A stretch of 64,000 bases of DNA from CAVVUC01 sp963751395 (GCA_963751395.1 CAVVUC010000004.1:62001-126000); one strand, 5' to 3'. Counted from the stretch's first letter, positions 49,901-59,586 are shown. Notes: a model not told the origin generated them from the sequence alone. Made by a program: numbers and translations.

Positions 49901-52900
49901 TCGGACGTGGACTGGTTCGACGGCTGCTACCTGCCGAACGGCGACGTGCTCATGTGCAGCACGGCCGGGTTCGCAGGCGTGCCGTGCGTGACCGGCGGGG
50001 ATTACGTCGGCAACCTCTACCGTCTGACGCGCACCACCGGCACGATCCGGCAGCTCACTTTCGATCAGGATCAAAACTGGGGGCCGACGGTGCTGGCCGA
50101 CGGACGGGTGATGTTCACGCGCTGGGAGTATTCCGATCTCGCGCATTATTTCTCGCGCATCCTCATGACGATGATGCCCGACGGCCTCGAACAATTCGCG
50201 CGCTACGGCAGTAACAGCTACTGGCCCAACTCGCTCCTGGATGTGAAGCCCATTCCTGGCAATCCGTCGCAGTTCGTCGGCGTTGCCTCCGGGCATCACG
50301 GTGTGAAGCGCGAGGGCGAGCTGATTCTCTTCGACGAAACGAAAGGCACTCACGAAGCCGACGGTGTCGTGCATCGGTTCTGCGGGCCGAACCCGGTCCT
50401 CCCCGAAGTGCGCGACCAATACGTCAATGAACGCAACCCGTGGCCGCGCTTCATCCAGCCGGCGCCGCTCGACGAAAAGCAGATGCTCGTCGCGGCGCGC
50501 ACGTCGTCCTCCGGCGCGTTCGGCATCTATCTCGTCGATCAATTCGACAACTACACCCTGCTCCGATACGAGCTTGGCAGGAACCTCGTCCATCCCACTC
50601 CGGTCAAGGTGCTGCCCACACCGCCGGTCATTCCCGATCGCGTCAAAACCACCGGCACGACCGGCGTCGTCAACATCGCCAACATCCACTTCGGTCCCGG
50701 TCTCAAGGATGTGCCGCGAGGCAAGGTGAAAAGCCTCCGCGTCTATTCGGTGCATTACGGCTACCGGGGAATGGGCGGGCATTGCAACGTGGCGATCGAC
50801 GGCGGCTGGGATGTGAAACGCATCCTCGGCACGGTGCCGGTGTATGAGGACGGCTCGGCGAGTTTCACCGCGCCGGCGAACGTGCCGATCTCGGTCCAGC
50901 CGCTCGACGACGAGGGCAAGGCGCTTCAGCTTTTCCGGAGCTGGTACACGGTCATGCCGGGCGAAACCGTTTCCTGCTCGGGCTGTCACGAGGACCGCAA
51001 GCAGGGCATGGCCAACCGCGTCTCGCTCGCGTCGCGCAAGTCGCCCGACTCCATCACGCCCTGGCGCGGCGCGGAACGGGGCTTCGGCTTCACGCGCGAA
51101 GTCCAGCCCGTCCTCGACAAATACTGCATCGGCTGCCACGACGGCACGACCGGGACGAACAAAGCCCCGCCGCAGCTCTACGACATCACCCGCGTCGATG
51201 GCGACGGCGACAGCCCGATCGGCGCGACGTCGAACACGTTCCCGAATTCTTACGTGAACCTCCACAAGTACGTCCGGCGCAGCGGCAACGAAGGTTATCT
51301 CCGCTTGAACAACGCCGGTGAGTATCAGGCCGACACCAGCGAGTTGGTGCAGATGTTGAAAAAAGGCCACTACGGCGTGACACTCGACGCCGAGGCGTGG
51401 GATCGCCTCTACACCTGGATCGATCTGAACGTCCCCGCCTTTGGCACCTGGGGCGAGCACAAGACCGTCGGCGGTTCGCCAACCTACGCCACGCGCCGCA
51501 AAGAGACGATGGCCGCTTACGCGAACATCACCACCGACCCGGAGGTCTATCCCACGGCCGCTCCGGCGCGCGGGACATTCATCAATCCCACTCCGCCTGC
51601 CACGCCAACCGCGCTGACACCGCCCGCCGACAGCGTGTTTAACGCGACCGAAGCGAAACGCAGACGCGACGCGATCGCGACGACCGCCAGGCCGGCGGAA
51701 CTCACGGTGAACCTCGGCACCGGGGTTGATCTCGTGCTTGATCTGGTGCCAGACGGACGGTTTGTCATGGGGTCGGTGACGGGTTGCGCGGATGAAAACC
51801 CGCAGGCGGTCGTGAACATCGCACGTTCTTTTTACATGGGGAAATTCGAGGTCACCAACCGGCAATACGCGCTGTTCGATGCGGAACACGTGTCCGGGTT
51901 TATCCAGTCGTTCGGCAAGGATCACAACTCCGAAGGCTGGACCTGCAACAATCTTGACCAGCCCGTGATGCGCGTCTCGTGGAAGGAGGCGATGCAGTTC
52001 TGTGAATGGCTGACGAAAAAGACCGGACGCAAGTTCACCCTCCCGACCGAAGCCCAGTGGGAATACGCGTGCCGGGCCGGGACGACGACCGAAATGTCGT
52101 ACGGCGCCGCCTCGACAAACTGGACGACCACGACCCAGTTGATCAGCGGCGACAGTTTCTACCGCAGCGGCGCGCTCGATAACTTCGCGGGTTACGAATA
52201 CTTCAACGATTACACGCCGAACATGCTCGTCGGCAGCCCGCGCTGGTATCTGACCGATCGCACGATCACTGACTCGTGGGTCGCTCCGGGCAACGTGACT
52301 TCGTTCGCGTCGAATCCGTTCGGCCTTTGCGCCATGCACGGCAACGTCGCCGAGTGGACGCTCTCGACTTACGCGTCCTATCCTTACGCCGACGACGGAC
52401 GGAACCGCGCCGTTTACAGCGACGAGGAATGGCTCTCGCTGAAAAAGGTCGTGCGCGGCGGTTCCTGCATCGATCGCACAAAACGCGGCACGGCGTCGTT
52501 CCGCACTGCGATGCCGCCGTGGCAGCGCGGTTACAATGTCGGCTTCCGCGTGGTGGCCGAGCCGGAGACAACGCTGGCACCGGTCCCGGTTGCGAATTTC
52601 TCCGCCACTCCGACCACGGGCGTGGTCGATTTGAAGGTGAACTTTGACGCCGCGACTTCGGCCGACGCCAACGGCTCGATCGTGAAATACCAGTGGGACT
52701 TCGGAGACGGCGCGACGGTCACCGGTTCGGCGGCGGTCCAGCACACCTACACCGTTCCCGGCAGTTACGCGGTCACGCTCACCGTGACCGACAACGACGG
52801 GTTCACCGCCACGAAATCGGTGCCGCTCGTTGCCAAAGGCCAGATCGGCGGCGGTGCGGCCCCGACCGCGAACATCGCCAACTCGCCCATTGGCGGCCAG

Positions 52901-55900
52901 GCGCCTTGCACGATGGTCTTCAACGGAACCGGGTCCGCCGATCCCGATGGAGTCGTGGCCGCGTGGTATTGGGACTTCGGCGACGGCACGGCCGGCAGCG
53001 GTCGGCTCGCCACGCACACTTACACGCAGCCCGGCCGCTACACCGCGTCGCTGACAGTGGTCGATGACAGCGGTCTGCGCGACACGCGAACCGTGCAGGT
53101 CGTGATCAGCGGCGCTGGTGGAAACAAAGCGCCGGAGGTCGAGGCAGGGCCGTCGGTCATTGGCGCTGTCGGTGAAGCGATTGCGATTGCTGGTTCTGTT
53201 GCCGACGATGGATTGCCGACGCCGCCAGGAAATGTCACAGCCCAATGGAGCAAGCTCTCCGGGACCGGCAACGTCACCTTCGCCACGGCGTCCCAGCCAT
53301 CGACCACGGCGAATTTCAGTGCCGCAGGCGAATACGTGCTGCAACTTTCCGCCGCCGACGGCCAGCTCACTTCGCAGGACACCGTGCGCGTGAGCGTTCT
53401 CGCGCAAGGCCCTTACCACTCGCCGATCGAACTGGCCTACTCGCCCGACGGCTCCATCCTCGCCGCAGCGGATGAAACAGCCCGCGCGATTCACCTCATC
53501 AACCCGGCGACGCAGACGGTGCTCCGCAAGATCACGCTTGCCGGCGAACCGCGCGACCTGGTCTGGACCAGCAGCACACGGCTCTTCGTTTCCGAGCACG
53601 ACGCCGGCACCGTTGCCGAAATCGACACCGCATCCGGCACCGTCGTTCGCCGGATTCCAGTCGGCCCGAAACCCGCCGGCCTCGCGCTGGCTCCCGGAAA
53701 GAACCTGTTGCTCGTCACCGATCGCGGCCTCAACAAACTCTCGCTGGTGGATCAGCCAACCGGCAAAACCCGGGCCGAGGTTTCGCTCGTGCGCGAGCCG
53801 ATGTTCGTCACGGTCACGCCCGACGAGCATCTGGCGATCGTTGCCAACCGGCTGCCTCACGGTGATGCGCGCGACCCGTCGCACGCCGCCGCGATCAGCC
53901 TCGTGAATCTGGACGACATGCAGGAGGTCGATCATCTGAAATTGAAGCCGGGCGCAACCAGCGTGCAGCGGATCGTCTGCTCGCCCGATGGTCGTTGGGC
54001 TTACGTGCTCCATGTCCAGGGCCGCCCATTCCTGCCGACTACGCAACTCAGCCGCGGCTGGGTGATCACGAGTGCGATGAGCATCATCGACCTCCAGTCG
54101 AAGCAGGTTTACTCGACGGTCCTGTTCGACAAAACCAGCGACGGCGCGGCCGATCCATGGGGCATCGCCCTTTCCTCCGATGGACGCACGGCGTGGATCA
54201 CCTTCGCAGGCGTCCACGAGGTCGGCATTCTCGATCTGTTCAATCTCCACGCGCTCCTCGCCAGCGACGACGACGTGCGCGCGAACATGCACTACGACCT
54301 TACGACGCTGCACAACCGGGGCCTGCTCCAGCGCATCCCGATTCCCTGCAACGGTCCGCGCGGAATCGCTCTCGCGCCGGGCCAGCAGCAACTGGCAGTC
54401 GCCGCGTGGTTCAGCGGCAACGTGCTCCTGCTCAACGCGAGCGGCACAGTCACCGCACAAATTCCGCTCGGCTCGCAGCCCGCCGAAGACGCCGTCCGGC
54501 GCGGCACGCGGCTCTACCACGATGCGACAGGCTGCTACGAGCGCTGGCTCTCATGCGCGAGCTGCCATCCCGGTGCGCGCGTGGACGGCATGAACTGGGA
54601 CCTCTTGAATGACGGGTTCGGCAACCCGAAGAGCGCGAAGTCCGCCCTTTACGCGCCGCAGACGCCGCCGTCGATGTGGACCGGCATCCGCGGCAGCGCG
54701 ATGATCGGCATTCAGGCCGGCTTCAAGTTCATCGAGTTCCAGGCGCACCCTCAGCAGGACTACGACGACATCCACGCGTTCATGGAATCGCTCAGGCCGG
54801 AGAAGAGCCCGTATCTGGTCAACGGCAAGCTCACGCCCGACGCCGTTCAGGGGAAGGCGATCTTCGAAAGCGCGCAGGCGAACTGCCTGAGTTGCCACAA
54901 GCCGAATGAATACTACGGCGACGCCGGCACCGACCCCATCGCCAAGTACGACGTCGGCACGCGGCACGAGGCCGATTGGACGGCCAACGACATCAGCGGC
55001 TACGTGTCGCCGCATCTCTACGAACTCTGGCGCTCGGGTCCGTATCTGCACGACGGTTCGGCCGCGACTGTCCGGGAGGTGCTCACTGTCTTCAACGCGG
55101 CGGATCAACACGGCAGGACTTCTCATTTGAGCAAGAACCAGATCGATCAACTCGCCGCCTACCTGCTCCAACTGGACGGTGAGTTGCCTTCGAGTCCGAG
55201 CCAGCCGTGGACGCTCACTGTCGCCAACGGTGACGGCTCGGGTTCGTATCTCGAGGGCTCCAGCATCACCATCACCGCTGCCACGCCACCGCCGGGACAA
55301 TCCTTTTACCGGTGGTCCGGCAACGGTGTTGCAAATCCCGAATCCGCGACCGCCACGCTCACGATGCCGGCTGCCAATGTTGCCATCGCCGCCACGTATC
55401 TCGCGAACGGCGGCTGGATCGGCTTCGACGTGGACGACAACCTCTGGTCGAGCGCCGACAACTGGACTGGCCAGAAAGTGCCCGTGCCCGGCGTGGATGA
55501 ATTGGTATTCGCGGGCACACGCCGGGTGAGCACGAGCAACGATCTGCCGGCGGGCAGCATCTTCAAAGGCGTGCGGTTCCTCAACACCGCCGGCGTGTTC
55601 GTGCTCGGCGGGAACGGAATTACTCTCAACGGAAACGTCGTCAGCGACAGCTCCAACTCGCAGACGATCAACCTGCCGATCGTGCTCTCCGGAAGCTGCG
55701 CGTTCGACGCCGTCGGCGGTGAGATCGTCGTGACGAAAGCGCTTTCCGGCTCGGGTCCGCTCGTCAAAACGGGCGGCGGCCCGCTCACGCTCGCAGCGCC
55801 TTGCACTTACTCCGCTCCCACTGACGTTCAGACAGGCATTCTTCGAATCGAAGCGGACAACAGCGCCGCGACGGGCGACGTCACGATCGCTTCCGGTGCT

Positions 55901-56686
55901 GTCCTCTCCGGCGGCGGCACCGTGGGCGGCAAGGTCACGGTTGCGGGCCTGCTGAGTCCCGCATCGACCGGCCCGGCTGTCACGCTGCGCCTCAAGGCGG
56001 GTGGCACGTTGCAAAGTGGCGCGACGACTTCCCTGCGCGTCCTCGTCGCGAGCGGCACTTGCGACCGCGTCGAGATCGCAGGCGGCACGTTCACCTTCGG
56101 CGGCACGCTCGCGGTCAGCTTCAGCGACGCGGTTCCGAACGGCTCGACCTTCCAACTGTTCACACGCTCCGGCGGTTCGTTTGCCGGAACATTCGCCAGT
56201 CTCAGCACGACCGGACTCGCTCCGTACCAACACGCCACGTTCGATTCCGCGACCGGACTCCTGACCGTTCGCTCGCCATTCCACGACTGGCTCGCGTCGA
56301 AAAATGTGACCGGTGCCGATACCGACCCGCTTGCCGACCCCGACAAGGACGGCCTGAACAATCTCGCCGAGTTCGGGCTGCTGGGGAATCCAAAGGCCGG
56401 CGACGTCTCGCAGACGCGCCCGCTCGTGCAGCGAAGCGCGGATGGTTACCTGACAATCACCTTCAACCGGCGCACCGACGACCCCGCCCTAAAGGTCATC
56501 GTCGAGAAAACCACGAACCTTGGTTCTGGCGCGTGGACGACAACCGGCATCGAGCTGGTCGGCACGCCGCAGGACATCCTCGAAAGCGGCGTGAAGGTCG
56601 GCGAGCGCGTGACCTGCCGCATCCTGCCATCCATCGCGGAATCACCAACCGGAGCCGTGTTCGCCCGCGTCCGTGTCGAATGGTAG
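46994..56686 (+). CDS. 3230-residue secreted fusion: LamG-like, HzsA-related diheme, FGE-fold, PKD, beta-propeller, second diheme region, beta-strand repeats
   Basis: One uninterrupted frame. Order by residue: signal peptide (to about 36); LamG-like module 36-245 with LGDDNNYHFHRGG; a beta-strand repeat; a second LamG-like module 347-560; more beta-strand repeats; HzsA-related region about 870-1480 (CYLPNGDVLMCST, FSRILMTMMPDG, HYGYRGMGGHCNVAIDGGWD) with haem motifs CSGCH (C1328) and CIGCH (C1378); sulfatase-modifying/FGE-type fold about 1575-1857 (MGKFEVTNRQYALF, LPTEAQWEYACRAG, GNVAEWTL), with only one of the expected C-terminal cysteines (RGGSCIDR); two PKD domains (WDFGDG) and a PKD-like third; YncE-type propeller about 2140-2500; diheme cytochrome-peroxidase-like region with CASCH (C2521), CLSCH (C2631) and GPYLHDGSAATVREVL; an InlB-type repeat; beta-strand repeats; C-terminal module DPDKDGLNNLAEFG. 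Likely an extracellular or periplasmic electron-transfer or binding protein; the role is unknown. Confidence 0.88.
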   Translation: MHFPKQAVGFRVNVGVSRALGHAFLFLVFSAVSLRAATPVLWLDASNASTITKDASNKVSVWGDSDSGGGPTNASQTTAARQPTLIAGVLNGLPVMDFGAFSLSGTGQQMVFDAQVTNIRTVICVIKGSNFILGDDNNYHFHRGGDTATSTIWSSSSASANIRNGQTWLDGALVNGTLTPMPDGFSVVSVITTGDVEASRLASDRTSRSGGQQIAEMRIYTTALTDAERQTVEAELRAKWFGATDLAAGAVVDLNGASSTLGSLSGTSGSQVLTGTSAAVTLTVGGNGNLTTFSGVISGSGSLTKTGTGALTLAGANSFTGAITILAGTLRLAPVAAQGSAGTPAGTPEFWLDASNTATITKDASNKVSRWNDAGSGGGPAYVSQSTSSYQPTFVENALNGKPVIDFGPAISGTTGQRMNFDVAANDIRSVFWVIKGGNFLLGHNSTYHFHRATPETSGTSMIWHSTYASASVRSGTTCLNGTPVDGTVTGLNGSSFDLVSLITTGSVSANRLASDRDTYRTGGQQIAEILIYNTALSSSDRLQVEGYLKAKWFGPSPLPSTAVVSLAASGATFDANGVSQTIGSLNGVAGGTVRLGGSALQVGANNASTSFAGIVSGAGVLEKVGTGVFTFTSSASVSGTTSVTGGTLKVDPGASVTATVLVNSGGKLSGTGTTSGMVTVNSGGIVAPGATQGTLTLQALALKSGAVLQFNLGASQTLLRVSGTFNGNTSGTTRIDIPTAPGMGTYTLADWTGATPVSVDKSDFSIGTLPAGCAGSLNMVGNTLQITLSVAGQQVVSTTTIASVRSAIQDLAIRYPTEYAGKSANYLSQLAAIETSFQSGGAAAADSLFQTLKRDALVLNNPALAFNKLLFIRRNTGDGLPQNWQNVVSVGKTSCQDNLAMLDIAQDSASNLYTPATNRFIGYLNLHWNANRILFTSQSSAGSPFGLFEMNIDGSGLQQISPTAAPAGSDVDWFDGCYLPNGDVLMCSTAGFAGVPCVTGGDYVGNLYRLTRTTGTIRQLTFDQDQNWGPTVLADGRVMFTRWEYSDLAHYFSRILMTMMPDGLEQFARYGSNSYWPNSLLDVKPIPGNPSQFVGVASGHHGVKREGELILFDETKGTHEADGVVHRFCGPNPVLPEVRDQYVNERNPWPRFIQPAPLDEKQMLVAARTSSSGAFGIYLVDQFDNYTLLRYELGRNLVHPTPVKVLPTPPVIPDRVKTTGTTGVVNIANIHFGPGLKDVPRGKVKSLRVYSVHYGYRGMGGHCNVAIDGGWDVKRILGTVPVYEDGSASFTAPANVPISVQPLDDEGKALQLFRSWYTVMPGETVSCSGCHEDRKQGMANRVSLASRKSPDSITPWRGAERGFGFTREVQPVLDKYCIGCHDGTTGTNKAPPQLYDITRVDGDGDSPIGATSNTFPNSYVNLHKYVRRSGNEGYLRLNNAGEYQADTSELVQMLKKGHYGVTLDAEAWDRLYTWIDLNVPAFGTWGEHKTVGGSPTYATRRKETMAAYANITTDPEVYPTAAPARGTFINPTPPATPTALTPPADSVFNATEAKRRRDAIATTARPAELTVNLGTGVDLVLDLVPDGRFVMGSVTGCADENPQAVVNIARSFYMGKFEVTNRQYALFDAEHVSGFIQSFGKDHNSEGWTCNNLDQPVMRVSWKEAMQFCEWLTKKTGRKFTLPTEAQWEYACRAGTTTEMSYGAASTNWTTTTQLISGDSFYRSGALDNFAGYEYFNDYTPNMLVGSPRWYLTDRTITDSWVAPGNVTSFASNPFGLCAMHGNVAEWTLSTYASYPYADDGRNRAVYSDEEWLSLKKVVRGGSCIDRTKRGTASFRTAMPPWQRGYNVGFRVVAEPETTLAPVPVANFSATPTTGVVDLKVNFDAATSADANGSIVKYQWDFGDGATVTGSAAVQHTYTVPGSYAVTLTVTDNDGFTATKSVPLVAKGQIGGGAAPTANIANSPIGGQAPCTMVFNGTGSADPDGVVAAWYWDFGDGTAGSGRLATHTYTQPGRYTASLTVVDDSGLRDTRTVQVVISGAGGNKAPEVEAGPSVIGAVGEAIAIAGSVADDGLPTPPGNVTAQWSKLSGTGNVTFATASQPSTTANFSAAGEYVLQLSAADGQLTSQDTVRVSVLAQGPYHSPIELAYSPDGSILAAADETARAIHLINPATQTVLRKITLAGEPRDLVWTSSTRLFVSEHDAGTVAEIDTASGTVVRRIPVGPKPAGLALAPGKNLLLVTDRGLNKLSLVDQPTGKTRAEVSLVREPMFVTVTPDEHLAIVANRLPHGDARDPSHAAAISLVNLDDMQEVDHLKLKPGATSVQRIVCSPDGRWAYVLHVQGRPFLPTTQLSRGWVITSAMSIIDLQSKQVYSTVLFDKTSDGAADPWGIALSSDGRTAWITFAGVHEVGILDLFNLHALLASDDDVRANMHYDLTTLHNRGLLQRIPIPCNGPRGIALAPGQQQLAVAAWFSGNVLLLNASGTVTAQIPLGSQPAEDAVRRGTRLYHDATGCYERWLSCASCHPGARVDGMNWDLLNDGFGNPKSAKSALYAPQTPPSMWTGIRGSAMIGIQAGFKFIEFQAHPQQDYDDIHAFMESLRPEKSPYLVNGKLTPDAVQGKAIFESAQANCLSCHKPNEYYGDAGTDPIAKYDVGTRHEADWTANDISGYVSPHLYELWRSGPYLHDGSAATVREVLTVFNAADQHGRTSHLSKNQIDQLAAYLLQLDGELPSSPSQPWTLTVANGDGSGSYLEGSSITITAATPPPGQSFYRWSGNGVANPESATATLTMPAANVAIAATYLANGGWIGFDVDDNLWSSADNWTGQKVPVPGVDELVFAGTRRVSTSNDLPAGSIFKGVRFLNTAGVFVLGGNGITLNGNVVSDSSNSQTINLPIVLSGSCAFDAVGGEIVVTKALSGSGPLVKTGGGPLTLAAPCTYSAPTDVQTGILRIEADNSAATGDVTIASGAVLSGGGTVGGKVTVAGLLSPASTGPAVTLRLKAGGTLQSGATTSLRVLVASGTCDRVEIAGGTFTFGGTLAVSFSDAVPNGSTFQLFTRSGGSFAGTFASLSTTGLAPYQHATFDSATGLLTVRSPFHDWLASKNVTGADTDPLADPDKDGLNNLAEFGLLGNPKAGDVSQTRPLVQRSADGYLTITFNRRTDDPALKVIVEKTTNLGSGAWTTTGIELVGTPQDILESGVKVGERVTCRILPSIAESPTGAVFARVRVEW

Positions 56687-56711
56687 CCTCCGTGCTGGCG
56701 ACTCCTATCCA

Positions 56712-57617
56712 ATGAAACGGACCGTCCTGATTTTCTGGACTCTCCTCCTGACCTCCGCTGCGTTCGGCCAGGATGGAAAAGTCAGCCATCGCTTTTTGAA
56801 ATCGGGCTGCGGGAGCCGTTCGATCGCGATTGTCGCGAAGGATGGCACCATCGAATGGGAGTATCCCCTGGCCAACGAATCGAGCGACTCGTGGCTGCTG
56901 CCGAATGGCAACGTCCTCTTTTCCTTCAAAGCCGGCGTGCGGGAAGTCCGGCCCGACAAGTCCATCGTGTGGGAATTCCTCGGCTCACATGGCTCTGAGG
57001 TCCAGGGCTGCCAGCCGCTCGGCGAGAACCTCTATCTCGTCGCCGAATCGCGCGCCGATGGTGTCACCCGACTTTACGAAATGGATCGGAGCCGGAACAT
57101 TCGCAAAACGCTCGACCTCAAACTCGGCGGCGGAGCGCACACACAGGTGCGCCAGATTCGCAAGACCCCGCAGGGAACTTACCTCGCCTGTCAGCAGCGG
57201 AAGGACGGCAGGGCGATGGAATTTGACGGCGACGGCAAGGTGCTGCGCGTGTTTCCCTCCGGGCGCTACGTGGCAGAACGCCTGCCCAACGGCAACACGC
57301 TGATCGCCTGCGGAGACGAGCACCGCGTCATCGAAGTCGATCCGCAGGACAAGATTGTCTGGGAGGTGAACCAAAACGACGTCGCTGGCAACGTGATCGG
57401 TTTCGCTGCTGGCGTCGTGCGCCTGCCGAATGGCAACACGATCATCTGCAACTGGCCCGGACATGGCGGCATGCCGAAAGACCAGCCGCAAGTCTTCGAG
57501 ATCACGCCCGACAAAAAGGTGGTCTGGGAGGTCCGTGACGCACGCTTGAACCTGATTTCCTCGATCCAGATCCTTGATGAAGAAACAGTGACGCCCGCGC
57601 GTCCGTCCACGAAATAG
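56712..57617 (+). CDS. Small secreted beta-propeller protein (PQQ-like/arylsulfotransferase-like repeats)
   Basis: A 301-residue exported protein with a signal peptide (TVLIFWTLLLTSAAFG) and about six blade-like repeats: GTIEWEYPLANESSDSWLLPNGNVLF, KSIVWEFLG, QDKIVWEVNQND, VVRLPNGNTIICNWPGHGG, DKKVVWEVRD. The recurring xxIVWE and LPNGN words are typical of PQQ-like or arylsulfotransferase-type propellers found in secreted proteins of this phylum. It starts at 56712, 25 bases after the giant protein's stop, and probably shares its transcript. The function is not known; partner to the giant protein is an inference from position. Confidence 0.8.
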   Translation: MKRTVLIFWTLLLTSAAFGQDGKVSHRFLKSGCGSRSIAIVAKDGTIEWEYPLANESSDSWLLPNGNVLFSFKAGVREVRPDKSIVWEFLGSHGSEVQGCQPLGENLYLVAESRADGVTRLYEMDRSRNIRKTLDLKLGGGAHTQVRQIRKTPQGTYLACQQRKDGRAMEFDGDGKVLRVFPSGRYVAERLPNGNTLIACGDEHRVIEVDPQDKIVWEVNQNDVAGNVIGFAAGVVRLPNGNTIICNWPGHGGMPKDQPQVFEITPDKKVVWEVRDARLNLISSIQILDEETVTPARPSTK

Positions 57618-58071
57618 CGCCCGAGTGGATCTGATGCCATTTCCAGAAGACTTCTGGACTCATTCCCGCCATTGGGAATGGGTGATACGACTTCCACAGA
57701 CCGATGGCAGGAATCCGAACCAGCCTTCTTATACATGTTCTTGCTCTTGGTGCGCCCGTGAAGCGGGCGTCAACGCGGGTGGAAGTCCCGCCGGTGCAAT
57801 TAGACGGTTCAGCACCGCAGACCGTGCCAACTGCGTCGCCGCGAGGCGGGGTGGGGAGCAGGCATGGAGTCGAACCGGCAGGTCGCAATGCACAGATGAA
57901 CCACATAAATGAGCCTCGAAAAACACTCCCGGCAGCCGAGCCTCTCAAGAGTGGGCGAAGGCCGCAGAGTCGAGACCCAGACCAACCGTCGTGGGTTTTG
58001 ACAATGGACCGGCGGGGTCTGCGTGGGCGACATGTCGCGGAGTGACGCGCGGGTAAACGGGGAGATCTGTC

Positions 58072-59556
58072 ATGGCGGGTAAGCAAGACTCAACTGGCGG
58101 CACAACCCCAACAAAGGGGAAGGCCGTGCAGGCCAGGACAGAAGTCGGAGGCGTTCGTAGTAGTGATAATCCCGTGCCGGACCTCTGGTTCGGGCAACCC
58201 GCGGGGGAGCGAAGGGACGCCACTTGTTCCGCAGGAGCGAAGCGCAGGGAAGGACGTGGTGACGGCCCGCGAGGGCTACCAGCACCCGAGAAAGTCCGGC
58301 AACTGCAAATCACCCTGTATCGGAAAGCGAAGTCCAAGCCGGAATACCGGTTCTGGAGTCTATATGGAGAAGTGCAACGCGCCGACGTGCTGGCAGCAGC
58401 TTGGCGGCGCGTGAAAGCGAATGCAGGAGCGGCGGGGGTGGATGGAGTGAGCATCGAGGAACTCGCCGCCGATGCGCAGGTGGAAGCCGCGTGGCTGAAC
58501 GCGCTGCAAGAGGAGCTTCACTGCAAAACGTACCGGCCCGCGCCGGTGCGCAGGGTGAAGATTCCCAAAGCCAGTGGAGGGTTTCGTGGGTTGGGGATTC
58601 CCACGGTGAAAGACCGCGTGGTGCAGATGGCGGTGTATCTGGTGCTGATGCCGATCTTCGAGGCGGACTTCCATCCGCGCTCCTTCGGTTTTCGGCCCGG
58701 ACGGGGCGCCCACCAGGCGGTGGAGGTAATCCGGGAGGCATTGCGCATGGGCAAGACCGAGGTGGTCGATGCCGATCTGGGGCAATACTTCGACACGATC
58801 CCGCATCGGAAGCTGATGCGGCAGGTGGCCCGGCGGGTGAGCGACGGGATGATCCTGAAACTCATCAAAGCCTGGCTGCGCGCGCCGATCGTCGAGGAAG
58901 AGCAAGGCGGAGGCCGGAGGATGAAGGCCAACCCCTGTGGCACCCCGCAGGGCGGCGTCATCTCTCCCTTGCTGGCCAACATCTACCTTCATCCGCTGGA
59001 TGAGGGCGTGAATGAATGCCGGCAAAAGCCGCGGATGGTGCGGTATGCGGACGATCTGGTGATCCTCTGTCGGCCCGGAGAAGGAGAGGGGATGAAGGAG
59101 CGGCTGGCTCGGTGGCTGCAAAGCCGGGGGCTGGCCCTGAACGAAACCAAGACCCGAGTGCTCCAGAGCTGCGCGAGCGGCTTTGAGTTCCTGGGTTTCA
59201 CCTTCCGCTGGCAGCAGTCGAAGAAGGGAACGCCGTATGTGCATACCGAGCCGAGCGCCGGCGCAGAGCAGGCGCTCCGGGACCGGGTGCGTGAACTCAC
59301 CCGGCGTCCCACCACCTGGAGAGCGACTGGCGAGGTTGTGCGCGAGATCAACCAAGTGACCCGTGGCTGGAGCAACTACTTTGCTTTGGCCCACCACCAC
59401 CGGAGCTTCGGGCAGATGAATCACTTCATCGCCCACCGGCTGCGGCAATGGTTATGGCGCAAGCACGGGAATCCCTCGGGGAAATACCAGCGCTGGCCGG
59501 ACCGCGAACTCTTCACCACGTATGGACTCTATCACCTGCCGGCGACGCTGGCGTAA
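58072..59556 (+). CDS. ltrA: Group II intron reverse transcriptase/maturase
   Basis: A 494-residue intron-encoded protein that helps splicing and copies the intron into new sites. Reverse transcriptase motifs are in order: AGAAGVDGVSIEEL, PKASGGFRGLGIPTVKDRVVQ, FHPRSFGFRPGRGAHQA, DADLGQYFDTIPH, GTPQGGVISPLLANIYL, the catalytic RYADDLVILCR, and FLGFTFRW. A maturase (X) domain follows with VTRGWSNYFALAHHHRSF. No HNH endonuclease domain follows the maturase region, as in group II introns that target single-stranded or hairpin DNA. The ATG at 58072 has GGGGAG upstream. The first ~90 residues are a low-similarity extension. Confidence 0.93.
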   Translation: MAGKQDSTGGTTPTKGKAVQARTEVGGVRSSDNPVPDLWFGQPAGERRDATCSAGAKRREGRGDGPRGLPAPEKVRQLQITLYRKAKSKPEYRFWSLYGEVQRADVLAAAWRRVKANAGAAGVDGVSIEELAADAQVEAAWLNALQEELHCKTYRPAPVRRVKIPKASGGFRGLGIPTVKDRVVQMAVYLVLMPIFEADFHPRSFGFRPGRGAHQAVEVIREALRMGKTEVVDADLGQYFDTIPHRKLMRQVARRVSDGMILKLIKAWLRAPIVEEEQGGGRRMKANPCGTPQGGVISPLLANIYLHPLDEGVNECRQKPRMVRYADDLVILCRPGEGEGMKERLARWLQSRGLALNETKTRVLQSCASGFEFLGFTFRWQQSKKGTPYVHTEPSAGAEQALRDRVRELTRRPTTWRATGEVVREINQVTRGWSNYFALAHHHRSFGQMNHFIAHRLRQWLWRKHGNPSGKYQRWPDRELFTTYGLYHLPATLA

Positions 59557-59586
59557 GACATCGCAAACCGACAAAGGAACTCGGAA

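Noticed and set aside
51720..52560. The FGE-fold part as an active formylglycine-generating enzyme
   Set aside because: The fold motifs are present, but the C-terminal cysteine pair of active enzymes is not; only RGGSC is seen.
49823..54520. A 1565-codon open frame on the minus strand opposite the giant fusion gene
   Set aside because: Its translation is arginine-, glycine- and valine-rich without domain patterns, and the plus strand shows clear conserved domains. High GC makes long antisense frames common here.
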